64,000 bases of DNA, taken from positions 744,001 to 808,000 of the forward strand of contig OZ252150.1 in the NCBI GenBank assembly GCA_965248775.1. The letters are read 5' to 3'. The translations under genes were made by a program, and so were the position numbers. The DNA is from JBHHUI01 sp965248775 (lineage in GTDB: Bacteria; Chloroflexota; Anaerolineae; Anaerolineales; JBHHUI01). Each line of letters begins with the position of its first letter. Position 1 is the stretch's first letter. This document shows positions 8,953-16,864 of this stretch, piece by piece. Below the pieces are notes generated by a model that had not been told where the DNA came from, did not search any database, and saw only the letters and a program-made list of their open reading frames with translations.

Positions 8953-10116
8953 ATGTCTTTTCTCACTCATTTGGAATGCTCGCATTGCGGCGGAACGGTT
9001 ACTGCCGACGAGCTACGCACCTTCTGTCGCGATTGCGACACGCCTTATCTTGCTCGATATGATTTGGTGGCTTTAAAAGAAAGTGTTAAGCGCGAAGAGA
9101 TGACCGCGCGCCCGGCCGGGATGTGGCGATGGCGGGAGGTGCTGCCCATCCGAGATCCGAAAAATTTCATCTCACTCGGCGAAGGCGATACGCCATTGTT
9201 GCCGCTAAGGCGCGTCGGCGCTGAACTCGGATTGAACAACCTATTCGTAAAAGAAGATGGCAGTAACCCGACTGGTTCCTTCAAAGCACGTGGCTTATCC
9301 GCAGCCGTTTCTTGCGCTCGGGAATTAGGCGCGACACGCGTGATTATCCCCATTACTGGCAACGCCGGGGGCGCAATGGCAGCTTACGCTGCTCGAGCTG
9401 GGATGGAGGCGCTGGTCATCATGCCCGCCGACACCCCGCGCGCGAATATCGAGGAATGTAAGGCAGCAGGAGCACAGATTGAGTTCGTCGAGGGCCTTAT
9501 CAGTAATGCCGATGCACTGGCCGCCGAACGATCGAAAAATGAAGGCTGGTTCGATGTCTCCACCTTCAAAGAGCCGTATCGCGTCGAAGGAAAGAAGATC
9601 ATGGGCTACGAAGTGGCGGAAGGCTTCGGCTGGGTGTTGCCTGAAGTCATTGTCTATCCGACGGGTGAGGGCACCGGCCTCGTCGGGATGTGGAAAGCCT
9701 TCGCGGAAATGGAAGCGCTGGGCTGGCTAGACGATGTCGCTCGACCAAGAATGGTTGCGGTCCAATCTACCGGTTGCGCACCGGTAATCAGAGCCTTCGA
9801 GCAGCATGCGGATACCAACGAGTTCTGGGAAGGGGCTGCCACACACGCCTCTGGTTTGCGTGTGCCGAAGAGCTTCGCCGATCGGTTGATCATGTCTGCT
9901 CTTTATGAGAGTGATGGAATGGCAGTAGCTGTCAGTGAGGACGAAATTCGAGCCGCCCGAAGTCAATTGGCGCAGAAGGAAGGGATATTCGCCGCTCCGG
10001 AGGGCGCAGCGACATTAGCAGGATTACAGAAACTGGTCGAGGATGGTTGGGTCAAACCGGATGAAAGAGTCGTTTTGTTCAATTCTGGAACGGGTCTAAA
10101 ATATTTAGACTCCTGA
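8953..10116 (+). CDS. thrC: threonine synthase
   Basis: A 387-residue PLP enzyme that converts O-phosphohomoserine to threonine. The N-terminus carries a small Cys-rich segment (CSHCGG at 9-14, CRDC further on), as in many threonine synthases of this subfamily. The fold-type II signature is clear: SLGEGDTPLLPLRRVG, then EDGSNPTGSFKARGLSA with K111 as the Schiff-base lysine, and the PLP phosphate loop ITGNAGGAMAAYA. The C-terminal part has YPTGEGTGLVGMWKAF and the ending NSGTGLKYLDS. The fold family includes cysteate synthase, but motif match and the zinc-ribbon-like start favour ThrC. It stands 15 bases after the DUF3307 gene. Confidence 0.85.
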   Translation: MSFLTHLECSHCGGTVTADELRTFCRDCDTPYLARYDLVALKESVKREEMTARPAGMWRWREVLPIRDPKNFISLGEGDTPLLPLRRVGAELGLNNLFVKEDGSNPTGSFKARGLSAAVSCARELGATRVIIPITGNAGGAMAAYAARAGMEALVIMPADTPRANIEECKAAGAQIEFVEGLISNADALAAERSKNEGWFDVSTFKEPYRVEGKKIMGYEVAEGFGWVLPEVIVYPTGEGTGLVGMWKAFAEMEALGWLDDVARPRMVAVQSTGCAPVIRAFEQHADTNEFWEGAATHASGLRVPKSFADRLIMSALYESDGMAVAVSEDEIRAARSQLAQKEGIFAAPEGAATLAGLQKLVEDGWVKPDERVVLFNSGTGLKYLDS

Positions 10117-10142
10117 TCTAAGTTCAGTTGGAAACCGACAAC

Positions 10143-10655
10143 ATGCAATTAACCCTCATCATCAGTATCCTGGTCGGGCTGGCAGTCATGTTTGCCGGAC
10201 GCAGGTTGTTCTGGTTGTTCGTAGCCCTGGCAGGTTTTGTTGCCGGAGCCACGCTGGCGACGCGCTTCTTTGGGGACGGTTCTGAGATCGCGGTACTGGT
10301 TGTGGCAATCATCGCAGGGCTGATCGGCGCGGTACTCGCCATCGTTGTAAAGCGCTTCGCCATTGGAACGGCCGGATTCCTTGTGGGCGGATTTCTGGCA
10401 ACTGCACTGCTTGGAAATATCGGGTTTGAGCTAGGTGGTCCCGACTGGATTGTTTTTATCGTCGGTGGGGTGATCGGGGCGATCTTGGTCTCGGCGCTGG
10501 TAGATTGGGCTCTTATAGGGCTTTCGGCGCTAGGTGGCTCAGTACTCGTATTGCAATCCGCGCATATTCGTCCTGCGCTCGGATTGACTCTCATCGCCGT
10601 TGGCACTGCGCTGGGAATCATTGTACAGGCGCGGCAACTTCGTTCGGAACACTAA
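10143..10655 (+). CDS. DUF4203/TMEM198-like membrane protein
   Basis: About 170 residues, six to seven hydrophobic segments separated by very short loops, rich in Gly, Ala, Ile and Val (IISILVGLAVMFAGRR, VAIIAGLIGAVLA, FIVGGVIGAILVSAL). This looks like the small DUF4203-type membrane proteins; no function is assigned. I chose ATG 10143; an in-frame TTG lies at 10128. The stop overlaps the stop of the convergent sigma factor gene by four bases. Confidence 0.6.
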   Translation: MQLTLIISILVGLAVMFAGRRLFWLFVALAGFVAGATLATRFFGDGSEIAVLVVAIIAGLIGAVLAIVVKRFAIGTAGFLVGGFLATALLGNIGFELGGPDWIVFIVGGVIGAILVSALVDWALIGLSALGGSVLVLQSAHIRPALGLTLIAVGTALGIIVQARQLRSEH

Positions 10656-11668
10656 CTTCCATTCGCGGGGATCGTTCCCGGCAGATCAAAATATTCAAAT
10701 ACGCGCGGGTCGAAGAATGCCGTCACATTACTGATCGCACCCTCGGCAATCGAGAGCAGTTGCAGCGTCGCGGGGACATAGCTTTCGTTGTCGGGATCAA
10801 TTCGATACGTTGCAAATCCTGGCAATCCATTTCCTCGGACAGACTGCAAACGCCAGCGCCCCCGTGCTTCGCCGACAAATAATTCATGCTCGAACAATTG
10901 TGCAATGGCACTGCGGCCCTGATACCAGGACGGCGAGGGCGGCATGACAAAGGAGGCTTCTTCGCGAAAGAGCGCCATCAAGCCGCCAATGTCGGCCGTC
11001 TCCCAGGCGTTCATATAGCGTGTCAATAAGTGCTGGGTGGCGTCGTCGGGTTCTTCGTTGAGCCGCGTCTCAATTTGATAATCCTTGTCCAGCTTGCGGC
11101 GTGCGCGATAAAGAGCACTATTCACCGAGGAAGCGCTTAAATCGAGCAACTCCGCCACTTCGCTTGTCCGCCAGCCGAGCACATCGCGCATGAGCAATAC
11201 TGCACGCTGGCGTGGTGGCAGCAGTTGCAGTGCCGTCAGAAAAGCGAGTGTAATACTCTCTTGTTCAGAATAGCGCGCTTCAGGGTTTGCCGAAGTATCC
11301 GCGAGCATACCCTCGGGGAGTGGTTCGAGCCATTCCGGATCAGCAGTGGGGGGCTGGAAGGGCTGTCCCGGGTCAGCAGGCGCGTGACGGGCCGGGGGAA
11401 GTAGTCGCCGTTTGCGACTGGCAATTGTATCCAGACAGGCGTTTGTTGCTATCCGATAGAGCCAGGCCCGTAGTGGGGCGCGCTCTTCGAAGGTCTCCAA
11501 GCGACGCCAGGCCCGCATCATGGTTTCCTGCACCATGTCTTCCGCATCGTGGAGTGAGCCAAGCATACGGTAACAATGTACTTGCAGCTCATGCCGGAAA
11601 GGCTCAGTCAGGTTGCTAAAAGCCTGCGCGTCCCCTGCGCGGGCTGCCGATAGTTCCACAGTATTCAT
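10652..11668 (-). CDS. ECF-type RNA polymerase sigma factor with SnoaL-like C-terminal domain
   Basis: A 338-residue sigma-70 family factor. Region 2 is HELQVHCYRMLGSLHDAED with RAWLYRIATNACLD; region 4 is LPPRQRAVLLMRDVLGWRTSEVAELLDLSASSV. The last 140 residues are a SnoaL-like (NTF2) domain (LLTRYMNAWETADIGGLMALF), as in the SigX5/SigJ-like groups in which this domain takes the place of an anti-sigma partner. No anti-sigma gene is adjacent. I prefer the ATG at 11668 over the GTG at 11698, because a TATAAT on this strand (11706-11701) lies just upstream of the GTG and would place the transcript start downstream of it. Confidence 0.88.
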   Translation of the reverse strand: MNTVELSAARAGDAQAFSNLTEPFRHELQVHCYRMLGSLHDAEDMVQETMMRAWRRLETFEERAPLRAWLYRIATNACLDTIASRKRRLLPPARHAPADPGQPFQPPTADPEWLEPLPEGMLADTSANPEARYSEQESITLAFLTALQLLPPRQRAVLLMRDVLGWRTSEVAELLDLSASSVNSALYRARRKLDKDYQIETRLNEEPDDATQHLLTRYMNAWETADIGGLMALFREEASFVMPPSPSWYQGRSAIAQLFEHELFVGEARGRWRLQSVRGNGLPGFATYRIDPDNESYVPATLQLLSIAEGAISNVTAFFDPRVFEYFDLPGTIPANGS

Positions 11669-11700
11669 AGGCGTCTCTATTTGACTACTCCTTGCCACCT

Positions 11701-11706
11701 ATTATA
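11701..11706 (-). promoter_or_regulatory. -10 box upstream of the sigma factor gene
   Basis: TATAAT on the minus strand, about 33 bases before the chosen ATG at 11668. No TTGACA-like -35 is visible at the expected distance. Confidence 0.35.
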
Positions 11707-11819
11707 TGATGAGTTGAACGCGCGAAATGCTTCATTACGAGTTTTTCGGAGAGCGCGCATTTTTCGCTGGTTTCTTCGTCATATCTGTTAAGAAACCATT
11801 TATCTATTTGGAGGTAATA

Positions 11820-12068
11820 ATGAAAAAACCTTGGATAGCAGCAGTATTAAACTTTTTCTTTATGGGACCGGGCACCCTGTACAACGGTCGTCGCAAAGGG
11901 CTTGGAATCGCGCTCACGATTGGCGCATTGGTGCTTACTTATGTGGAGTTGCAGCTTCGAACTGCAGCGCCATCGCTATACCCGCCTATGTTCGCAGCCG
12001 TATTTTTGATGAACATATTTTTCGCGATTGATGGCTACCAGGAGGCGCAGAAGATCAACGCCGCTTAG
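11820..12068 (+). CDS. small membrane protein (TM2-like)
   Basis: An 82-residue protein, start set by a strong GGAGG ribosome site at 11810-11814 ahead of the ATG. It begins MKKPWIAAVLNFFFMGPGTLYNG, with RRKGLGIAL following, a pattern like the TM2/small poorly characterised membrane family in which a G-x-G-x-x-Y-x-G turn joins two membrane helices. Two to three hydrophobic segments are visible. Function unknown. A good intrinsic terminator follows at 12095, so this is a single-gene transcript. Confidence 0.7.
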   Translation: MKKPWIAAVLNFFFMGPGTLYNGRRKGLGIALTIGALVLTYVELQLRTAAPSLYPPMFAAVFLMNIFFAIDGYQEAQKINAA

Positions 12069-12094
12069 TCCCTGATCAATTTCTAGTGCTCTAC

Positions 12095-12122
12095 AGCCCC
12101 TCCCGAAATGGAGGGGCTTTTT
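12095..12122 (+). terminator. intrinsic terminator
   Basis: Perfect 9-bp stem AGCCCCTCC / GGAGGGGCT with a 6-base loop, followed by TTTTT. It ends the small membrane protein gene. Confidence 0.9.
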
Positions 12123-12244
12123 GATTTGCGCTCCTAACCAATTTCGATTAACTTCGTAACTCACCTGCAAGTCAATCAAAGGAGCATATCTTCTCGAACC
12201 CAGCTATCTCTGCGAAGGATTCTTACACCCGCCAGCGCGTCGAA

Positions 12245-13084
12245 GTGCTCGATTCGGAGATGGCCTATGTTGATGTCGGCGCGGGTGATCCGATCGTTTT
12301 CCTGCATGGCAATCCAACCTCCTCCTACCTTTGGCGGAATATCATTCCGCACCTGGAAGTCCACGGGCGGTGTCTTGCACCGGATTTAATTGGGATGGGG
12401 GAGTCAGGGAAAAATCCGTCCGGCTCCTATCGATTTGAAGATCACTACCGCTATCTGAGTGCCTGGTTGGAGGCGGTCGGTGCAATGGAGAATGCAATTT
12501 TTGTAGTGCACGATTGGGGGTCGGCACTCAGCTTTCACTGGGCGCACACGCAACGCGACAAACTTGCTGTACAGGCGATCGTCTACATGGAGGCGATTGT
12601 TCGACCGGTCAGTTGGGACGATTGGCCAGACGCTGCCCGAGAAGTCTTCAGAGGCTTCCGTTCTTCGGCGGGAGAAAAAATGGTGCTGGAAAAGAATATC
12701 TTCGTCGAACGCGTGTTACCTGGAAGTGTTTTGCACGAGATGACTGTAGAAGAAATGGAGGTGTATCGCTGGCCGTATCTGGAACCAGGCGAGTCTCGCC
12801 GACCGACTCTGACATGGCCTCGTGAGATTCCAATTGGCGGTGAGCCGGCAGATATGCTTGCTCTGGTTACAGAATATTCAGAATGGCTCACGACGAGTGA
12901 TTTGCCGAAATTGTTTATAAATGCTGAGCCGGGCGCAATTCTCACAGGTCCACAGCGTGACTTCTGTCGTTCGTGGCCACAGCAAAAAGAAGTGACGGTG
13001 AAAGGTTCGCATTTCATCCAGGAAGATTCTCCCCATGATATCGGGGAGGCTATTGCTGATTTTGTGAAAGGCTTGAGGGGCTAG
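12245..13084 (+). CDS. haloalkane dehalogenase-type alpha/beta hydrolase (HLD-II-like)
   Basis: At least 279 residues. Counting from the GTG at 12245: HGNPTSSYLW with halide-binding N23, nucleophile D90 and halide-binding W91 in VVHDWGSALSF, catalytic acid E116 after beta-strand 6 (AIVYMEAI), and H256 in GSHFIQEDSPHDIG. The Asp-Glu-His triad plus Asn/Trp halide site is that of subfamily HLD-II. It hydrolyses carbon-halogen bonds to alcohols in characterised relatives; the substrate here is unknown. The frame stays open upstream and encodes NPAISAKDSYTRQRVEV, which looks like the normal N-terminus of the family, with AAAGGAG at 12178-12184, but no ATG, GTG or TTG between that site and 12245. 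The true start may be a rare codon near 12188 or the start may have been altered. Confidence 0.85.
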   Translation: MLDSEMAYVDVGAGDPIVFLHGNPTSSYLWRNIIPHLEVHGRCLAPDLIGMGESGKNPSGSYRFEDHYRYLSAWLEAVGAMENAIFVVHDWGSALSFHWAHTQRDKLAVQAIVYMEAIVRPVSWDDWPDAAREVFRGFRSSAGEKMVLEKNIFVERVLPGSVLHEMTVEEMEVYRWPYLEPGESRRPTLTWPREIPIGGEPADMLALVTEYSEWLTTSDLPKLFINAEPGAILTGPQRDFCRSWPQQKEVTVKGSHFIQEDSPHDIGEAIADFVKGLRG

Positions 13085-13238
13085 GAATTGCGCGCATCCC
13101 CAGCCATGGACCGCGTGCAGTCGCGCCCGCGACTGAGCGAGACTGGGGGACTTGGCGGCGGCTGGACGAGGCGATACGCGCTTTACTTCGTGCAGCGCTA
13201 CTCGGGATGCTTCATTTTCGCCCGATGTCAGGATGCTG

Positions 13239-13553
13239 TCAGTCAACCGGCTTGTAGCCGGGCTTATAAATATAGGAGAGGCCTGACTCAGCAAATGTGC
13301 GGCAGGCCTTTTCTTTAAATTTAACTGCGTTGTCAAATTCTTCCAATGGATAAGACTGCCGCTCTGCGACGCAGCGGATTTCGCGAACTTCTTCCTCGTC
13401 CAGGCCAAGTTTCTCGGCGATTTCCTTGTCTGAAAGGCCACGTTTGCGTGTTCCTTCTGGGAGGAATTCATTAATATCCACTTGCACAGAATTTGTCAGC
13501 GCTAAGATTTCGTCTTTATATTTTTGATATCTTTCTGGATCAATGAAGAGCAT
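13239..13553 (-). CDS. hypothetical 104-residue protein with helix-turn-helix-like segment
   Basis: Not recognised. It is charged and largely helical, beginning MLFIDPERYQKYKDEILALT. The middle (GLSDKEIAEKLGLDEEEVREI) looks like a helix-turn-helix of the kind found in sigma region 4 or in small regulators. The C-terminus has YKPGYKPVD. It is the last gene of the minus-strand run that starts at 15324, 47 bases after the second Fe-S paralogue, so it is probably co-transcribed with the Fe-S pair and may be a partner or a regulator of it. Confidence 0.6.
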   Translation of the reverse strand: MLFIDPERYQKYKDEILALTNSVQVDINEFLPEGTRKRGLSDKEIAEKLGLDEEEVREIRCVAERQSYPLEEFDNAVKFKEKACRTFAESGLSYIYKPGYKPVD

Positions 13554-13600
13554 GGATTACCCTCTCAATCTCTTAACTCGGTACGTCATATTCGTTTGAC

Positions 13601-14464
13601 TCAATTCTTGAAACGACTTTCTTTACCAATCGGGCACACGCGCACACATTCGAAGCATTGCCCCTGTGAAACATTTGAATACGTAATCGACCATAGTGTA
13701 CGCGTAAAGAAACTGCCGTAGAGAATCATCTTGCGTTTTTCCTTGTCCTCTTCGTCCAGCGCCGCTGCGAGTGCTTTCTGATAACCCGGAATCCAATAGT
13801 TATAGACACGGGTTGTACAACGTTCTTTGTTGTAGAGTCGATCGGTGAAGCGACCATTTTCAATGTCGCCGCCCAAGCAGCCATCCCCATCAATCGGACA
13901 AGTGCTCAAACAAGGTGTCGTTGCGTATTCTTCCCACATGTCCACGCATTCCGGTGCCGGGCAGGCTGGCGTTTGCATGGGGCCGTCCGCCGCCAATGGA
14001 AGTGTTGTAATGATCGCCGCGTAATAGAGCAGGCCGTACTCGGGGTGCATAATCGGCCCGGCCAGAGTCCGCGATCCACAACCCGCCATTTCGGCTGCGA
14101 GGGCGATGCTGACGAATGGCCGATCACCTTTGTCAGTACCAGGGGGCACTGTCAATGCGTAAAAGCCGTATGTTTCCTCAATGTGGCGAGCAATCCTCAT
14201 CCCTATGACTGTGACGCGGTCCGAGGTACCGACATTCTCCATCAATTCCACCTGTGGGCTGAGCCACTCGCCCGCACGCGGCGCTGAACCACCCAGTACA
14301 AGAACACTCTGTGCATTGGGTAAAACATCTACCGGGCGGTAGCCTTTCGGAGCATCGTTGAAGGCGGTGGCAGCTGCCACGCCGACGACCGAGACGCCAC
14401 TTTTGCGGCAGAGTGCGAAGAGTTCTTCTTTTACTGTAGCGAAGTCGAGTTCGGCAGCCGTCAT
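13601..14464 (-). CDS. double [4Fe-4S] protein of the QueG / reductive dehalogenase superfamily (copy 2)
   Basis: 287 residues from the ATG at 14464, which overlaps the stop of copy 1 (ATGA). The N-terminal two-thirds resembles the corrinoid-binding-type domain shared by epoxyqueuosine reductases and reductive dehalogenases (VSVVGVAAATAFND, LPNAQSVLVLGGSAP, AGCGSRTLAGPIMHPEYGLLYYAAIITTLPL). The C-terminal part has an expanded Cys pattern, CPAPEC, TPCLSTCPIDGDGC, ERCTTR and CFECVRVCPIG, enough for two clusters. It has no twin-arginine signal, so it is cytoplasmic. It is not canonical QueG, because the first cluster motif is spread out. Same length and same Cys spacing as copy 1, so a tandem duplication. 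Substrate unknown. Confidence 0.75.
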   Translation of the reverse strand: MTAAELDFATVKEELFALCRKSGVSVVGVAAATAFNDAPKGYRPVDVLPNAQSVLVLGGSAPRAGEWLSPQVELMENVGTSDRVTVIGMRIARHIEETYGFYALTVPPGTDKGDRPFVSIALAAEMAGCGSRTLAGPIMHPEYGLLYYAAIITTLPLAADGPMQTPACPAPECVDMWEEYATTPCLSTCPIDGDGCLGGDIENGRFTDRLYNKERCTTRVYNYWIPGYQKALAAALDEEDKEKRKMILYGSFFTRTLWSITYSNVSQGQCFECVRVCPIGKESRFKN

Positions 14465-15324
14465 TTCAGCTTCCGATCCGCGCGCCCGACCGGGCATACG
14501 CGCATGCACTCGAAGCATTGCGCCACACTTTCTTTATAGCGACCGATGGAGGCAAGGTGGCGATGGAAATCGTCGGAGAAGATAATCTCTTGTCGGCGTG
14601 CCGGCTCATCTTCATTCACTGCCATTTCGAGCATCTTGACATGGCCTTTGATACCGAAGTTCATCGCACGAGTGCTGCAGCGTTCTCGATTGAAATACGA
14701 ATGCGTGATACGACCGTTTTCGTCCAATTCGCCGTCGATGCAGCCGCCGTTGTCCGCCGGGCAGACAGCCATGCAGGGGGTCTTTCCGAGCCGCTGGTAG
14801 GCCTGCACGCATGAGGGTGCCGGACACACGTTTTTTTCAAGCTGATGGTCGTACTCCAGTGGCATCGTGGTTATTACGGATGCGTAGTATAGGAGTCCGT
14901 ACTTCGGATTCAGGATGATATTGGCAGCGAGTGAGCGAGTTCCGAGACCAGCCAGCACTGCGGCCAGCATCATGCTCATAGGCGGTGTTTGACCTTTGGT
15001 GGGTAAGGCGGGCGCCTGAATAGCGTAGTATCCAAAGTTCTGTTCGATGTGATCGGCCATGACGTGCACGGCCACGTTTTCGCGAAAGTCGTAGCCTGTT
15101 ACTTCGGCAATGCGGTGATCGGGGCTGCGCCAGGCACCGTTGGTGGGGCCAAGACTCCCGGCCACGACGATGCTCTTGGCACCCGGCAATATATCTGAGG
15201 GGCGATGGCCTTCTGGAACGTAGTCGTTAAAGGCCTCTACTGCGGCAACGCCTACAACTTTCGCACCGACCTTCAGACCAATTTGTTTGATCTTTTCCGT
15301 ATTACCTCGGACATCCGCGTTCAT
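14461..15324 (-). CDS. double [4Fe-4S] protein of the QueG / reductive dehalogenase superfamily (copy 1)
   Basis: 287 residues from the ATG at 15324; a long upstream extension of the frame to 15510 is hydrophobic, overlaps the promoter region of the divergent hydrolase, and is probably not translated. Motifs parallel copy 2: AKVVGVAAVEAFND, LPGAKSIVVAGSLGP, AGLGTRSLAANIILNPKYGLLYYASVITTMPL, then CPAPSC, TPCMAVCPADNGGC, ERCSTR and CFECMRVCPVG. These fit two Fe-S clusters next to a possible corrinoid pocket. First gene of a three-gene minus-strand operon; divergent from the HLD-I-type hydrolase at 15447. Electron donor and substrate cannot be read from sequence. Confidence 0.75.
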   Translation of the reverse strand: MNADVRGNTEKIKQIGLKVGAKVVGVAAVEAFNDYVPEGHRPSDILPGAKSIVVAGSLGPTNGAWRSPDHRIAEVTGYDFRENVAVHVMADHIEQNFGYYAIQAPALPTKGQTPPMSMMLAAVLAGLGTRSLAANIILNPKYGLLYYASVITTMPLEYDHQLEKNVCPAPSCVQAYQRLGKTPCMAVCPADNGGCIDGELDENGRITHSYFNRERCSTRAMNFGIKGHVKMLEMAVNEDEPARRQEIIFSDDFHRHLASIGRYKESVAQCFECMRVCPVGRADRKLK

Positions 15325-15446
15325 GCCATCAACTATATGGCCTCCGCGAGGCCGTGTCAATCGTCGCAAGATTGACAATACGCAAAGGCTGAGCCAATAT
15401 CCTATGACTGTTAGGTGATACCCGAGTAGTAAAAGGAGAATTGAGC

Positions 15447-16355
15447 GTGGACATATTACGCACGCCCGACGAGCGCTTTGAAAATTTGCCCGACTATTCT
15501 TTTGAACCACATTACATCAACGTGCCTGCTGGTGATGGAGGGGAACTGCGAGTCCACTATATAGACGAGGCTCCGGCGCAGGCAGCGCCAATATTGCTCA
15601 TGCACGGCGAGCCGTCTTGGTCTTTCCTGTATCGCAAGATGATCCCGATCCTGGTTGCAGCAGGACATCGCTGCGTGGTGCCGGACCTGGTCGGCTTTGG
15701 CCGTTCGGATAAACCTGCCTCCGTGGATGACTATAGTTATCAACGCCATATGGATTGGATGCCTGCGTTTGTGGAGCAACTCGATCTTCGACAAATCACG
15801 CTCTTTGGGCAGGATTGGGGCGGATTGCTCGGCCTGCGCCTGGCCGCCGAGCATAGCGATCGTTTTGCGAGCATCGTCGCTGCCAACACCGCACTGCCCA
15901 CCGGCGACCAGCAGATGAACGAAGCTTTCCTCCGCTGGCGGGAATTCTCCCAGACGGTGAGCAAGTTTCCTGTTGGCCGGGTGATAAACGGCGGCAGTAT
16001 GACCGTGCTCGCGCCGGAGGTGTTGGCCGCCTATGAAGCGCCGTTCCCCGACGAATCGTTCAAAGCCGACGCGCGCATCTTCCCGGCGCTCGTGCCAATC
16101 ACGCCGGACGATCCAGCTTCCGCTGCCAATCGACGAGCCTGGGAATCGTTACGCCATTGGGATAAACCTTTCCTAACTGCGTTCAGCGATGGCGATCCCA
16201 TTACAGCTCGCGCCGATCTCTTATTTAAGCGTGCTATTCCCGGCGCTAAAGATCAGCCCCACACAACTATCGAAGGGGCCGGACATTTCCTGCAGGAAGA
16301 TAAAGGCGAAGAACTCGCTAAAGTTGTGGTTGACTTTCTGGCGTACAACTCTTGA
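15447..16355 (+). CDS. haloalkane dehalogenase-type alpha/beta hydrolase (HLD-I-like)
   Basis: 302 residues from the GTG at 15447, which sits 8 bases after AAAAGGAG (15431-15438); a TTG at 15441 is too close to that site. The protein starts MDILRTPDERFENLPDY, the usual start of HLD-I dehalogenases. Key residues: E55 in HGEPSW, nucleophile D123 and halide-binding W124 in FGQDWGG, and H280 in EGAGHFLQED. The catalytic acid is probably in FSDGDPI. It differs from the HLD-II type hydrolase at 12245 in class, so the two are not a simple duplication. It is divergent from the Fe-S pair, with about 120 bases between starts. Substrate unknown. Confidence 0.87.
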   Translation: MDILRTPDERFENLPDYSFEPHYINVPAGDGGELRVHYIDEAPAQAAPILLMHGEPSWSFLYRKMIPILVAAGHRCVVPDLVGFGRSDKPASVDDYSYQRHMDWMPAFVEQLDLRQITLFGQDWGGLLGLRLAAEHSDRFASIVAANTALPTGDQQMNEAFLRWREFSQTVSKFPVGRVINGGSMTVLAPEVLAAYEAPFPDESFKADARIFPALVPITPDDPASAANRRAWESLRHWDKPFLTAFSDGDPITARADLLFKRAIPGAKDQPHTTIEGAGHFLQEDKGEELAKVVVDFLAYNS

Positions 16356-16380
16356 ACCAGCTTGAGCAGCCTGACCTATC

Positions 16381-16836
16381 ATGAGTGAAATGCAACGAGC
16401 CGATTTCCGCTTCACGTTCCCTTTCCGGGTGCGATTTTCGGAAGTGGATAAACAAGGCATAGTCTTCAATGCGCACTACCTGGTCTATTTCGACACGGCC
16501 ATCTCGGAATATTTCCGCGCGCTGCCTTTTGATGTGGAGACGAAACTCATCCCGAAGGGCACCGATGTGTTTATGGTGAAAATGCAACTTGAGTTTTTTG
16601 CGCCCTTGCACTTCGATGATGAAATCGATGTCGGTGTGCGTTCCCGGCGTGTGGGGCGCTCCAGCCTGACATTCGAGTTAGCCGTGTTTCAGAAAGGTGG
16701 AGACTCTGCGCTCACTACCAGCGAAATCATCTGGGTGAATGCCGAACCTAAGGAGAAGAAGTCGGCACCCTGGCCGACCGAGCTTGTGCAGCTAATTCAG
16801 GAATTGGAAGGGGATCAGGTGGCGATCGACCGTTAA
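16381..16836 (+). CDS. acyl-CoA thioesterase (4HBT hot-dog fold)
   Basis: 151 residues. FRVRFSEVDKQGIVFNAHYLVYFDTA is the hallmark of 4-hydroxybenzoyl-CoA thioesterase/YbgC-type enzymes, with D23 as the expected catalytic residue. The rest fits one hot-dog domain. It probably hydrolyses an acyl-CoA; the chain is not predictable. 25 bases after the HLD-I-type gene and likely in the same transcript. Confidence 0.85.
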   Translation: MSEMQRADFRFTFPFRVRFSEVDKQGIVFNAHYLVYFDTAISEYFRALPFDVETKLIPKGTDVFMVKMQLEFFAPLHFDDEIDVGVRSRRVGRSSLTFELAVFQKGGDSALTTSEIIWVNAEPKEKKSAPWPTELVQLIQELEGDQVAIDR

Positions 16837-16864
16837 TTGATCTCTTCGGGCGGTGAAAGCGAAG

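Noticed and set aside
14518..14814. Forward open frame opposite the Fe-S paralogues.
   Set aside because: It is a shadow of the conserved minus-strand gene and has a biased composition caused by it.
15324..15510. N-terminal extension (hydrophobic) of the first Fe-S paralogue up to 15510, possibly a membrane anchor.
   Set aside because: It overlaps the divergent gene's promoter and coding start, has no ribosome site, and copy 2 has no such part.
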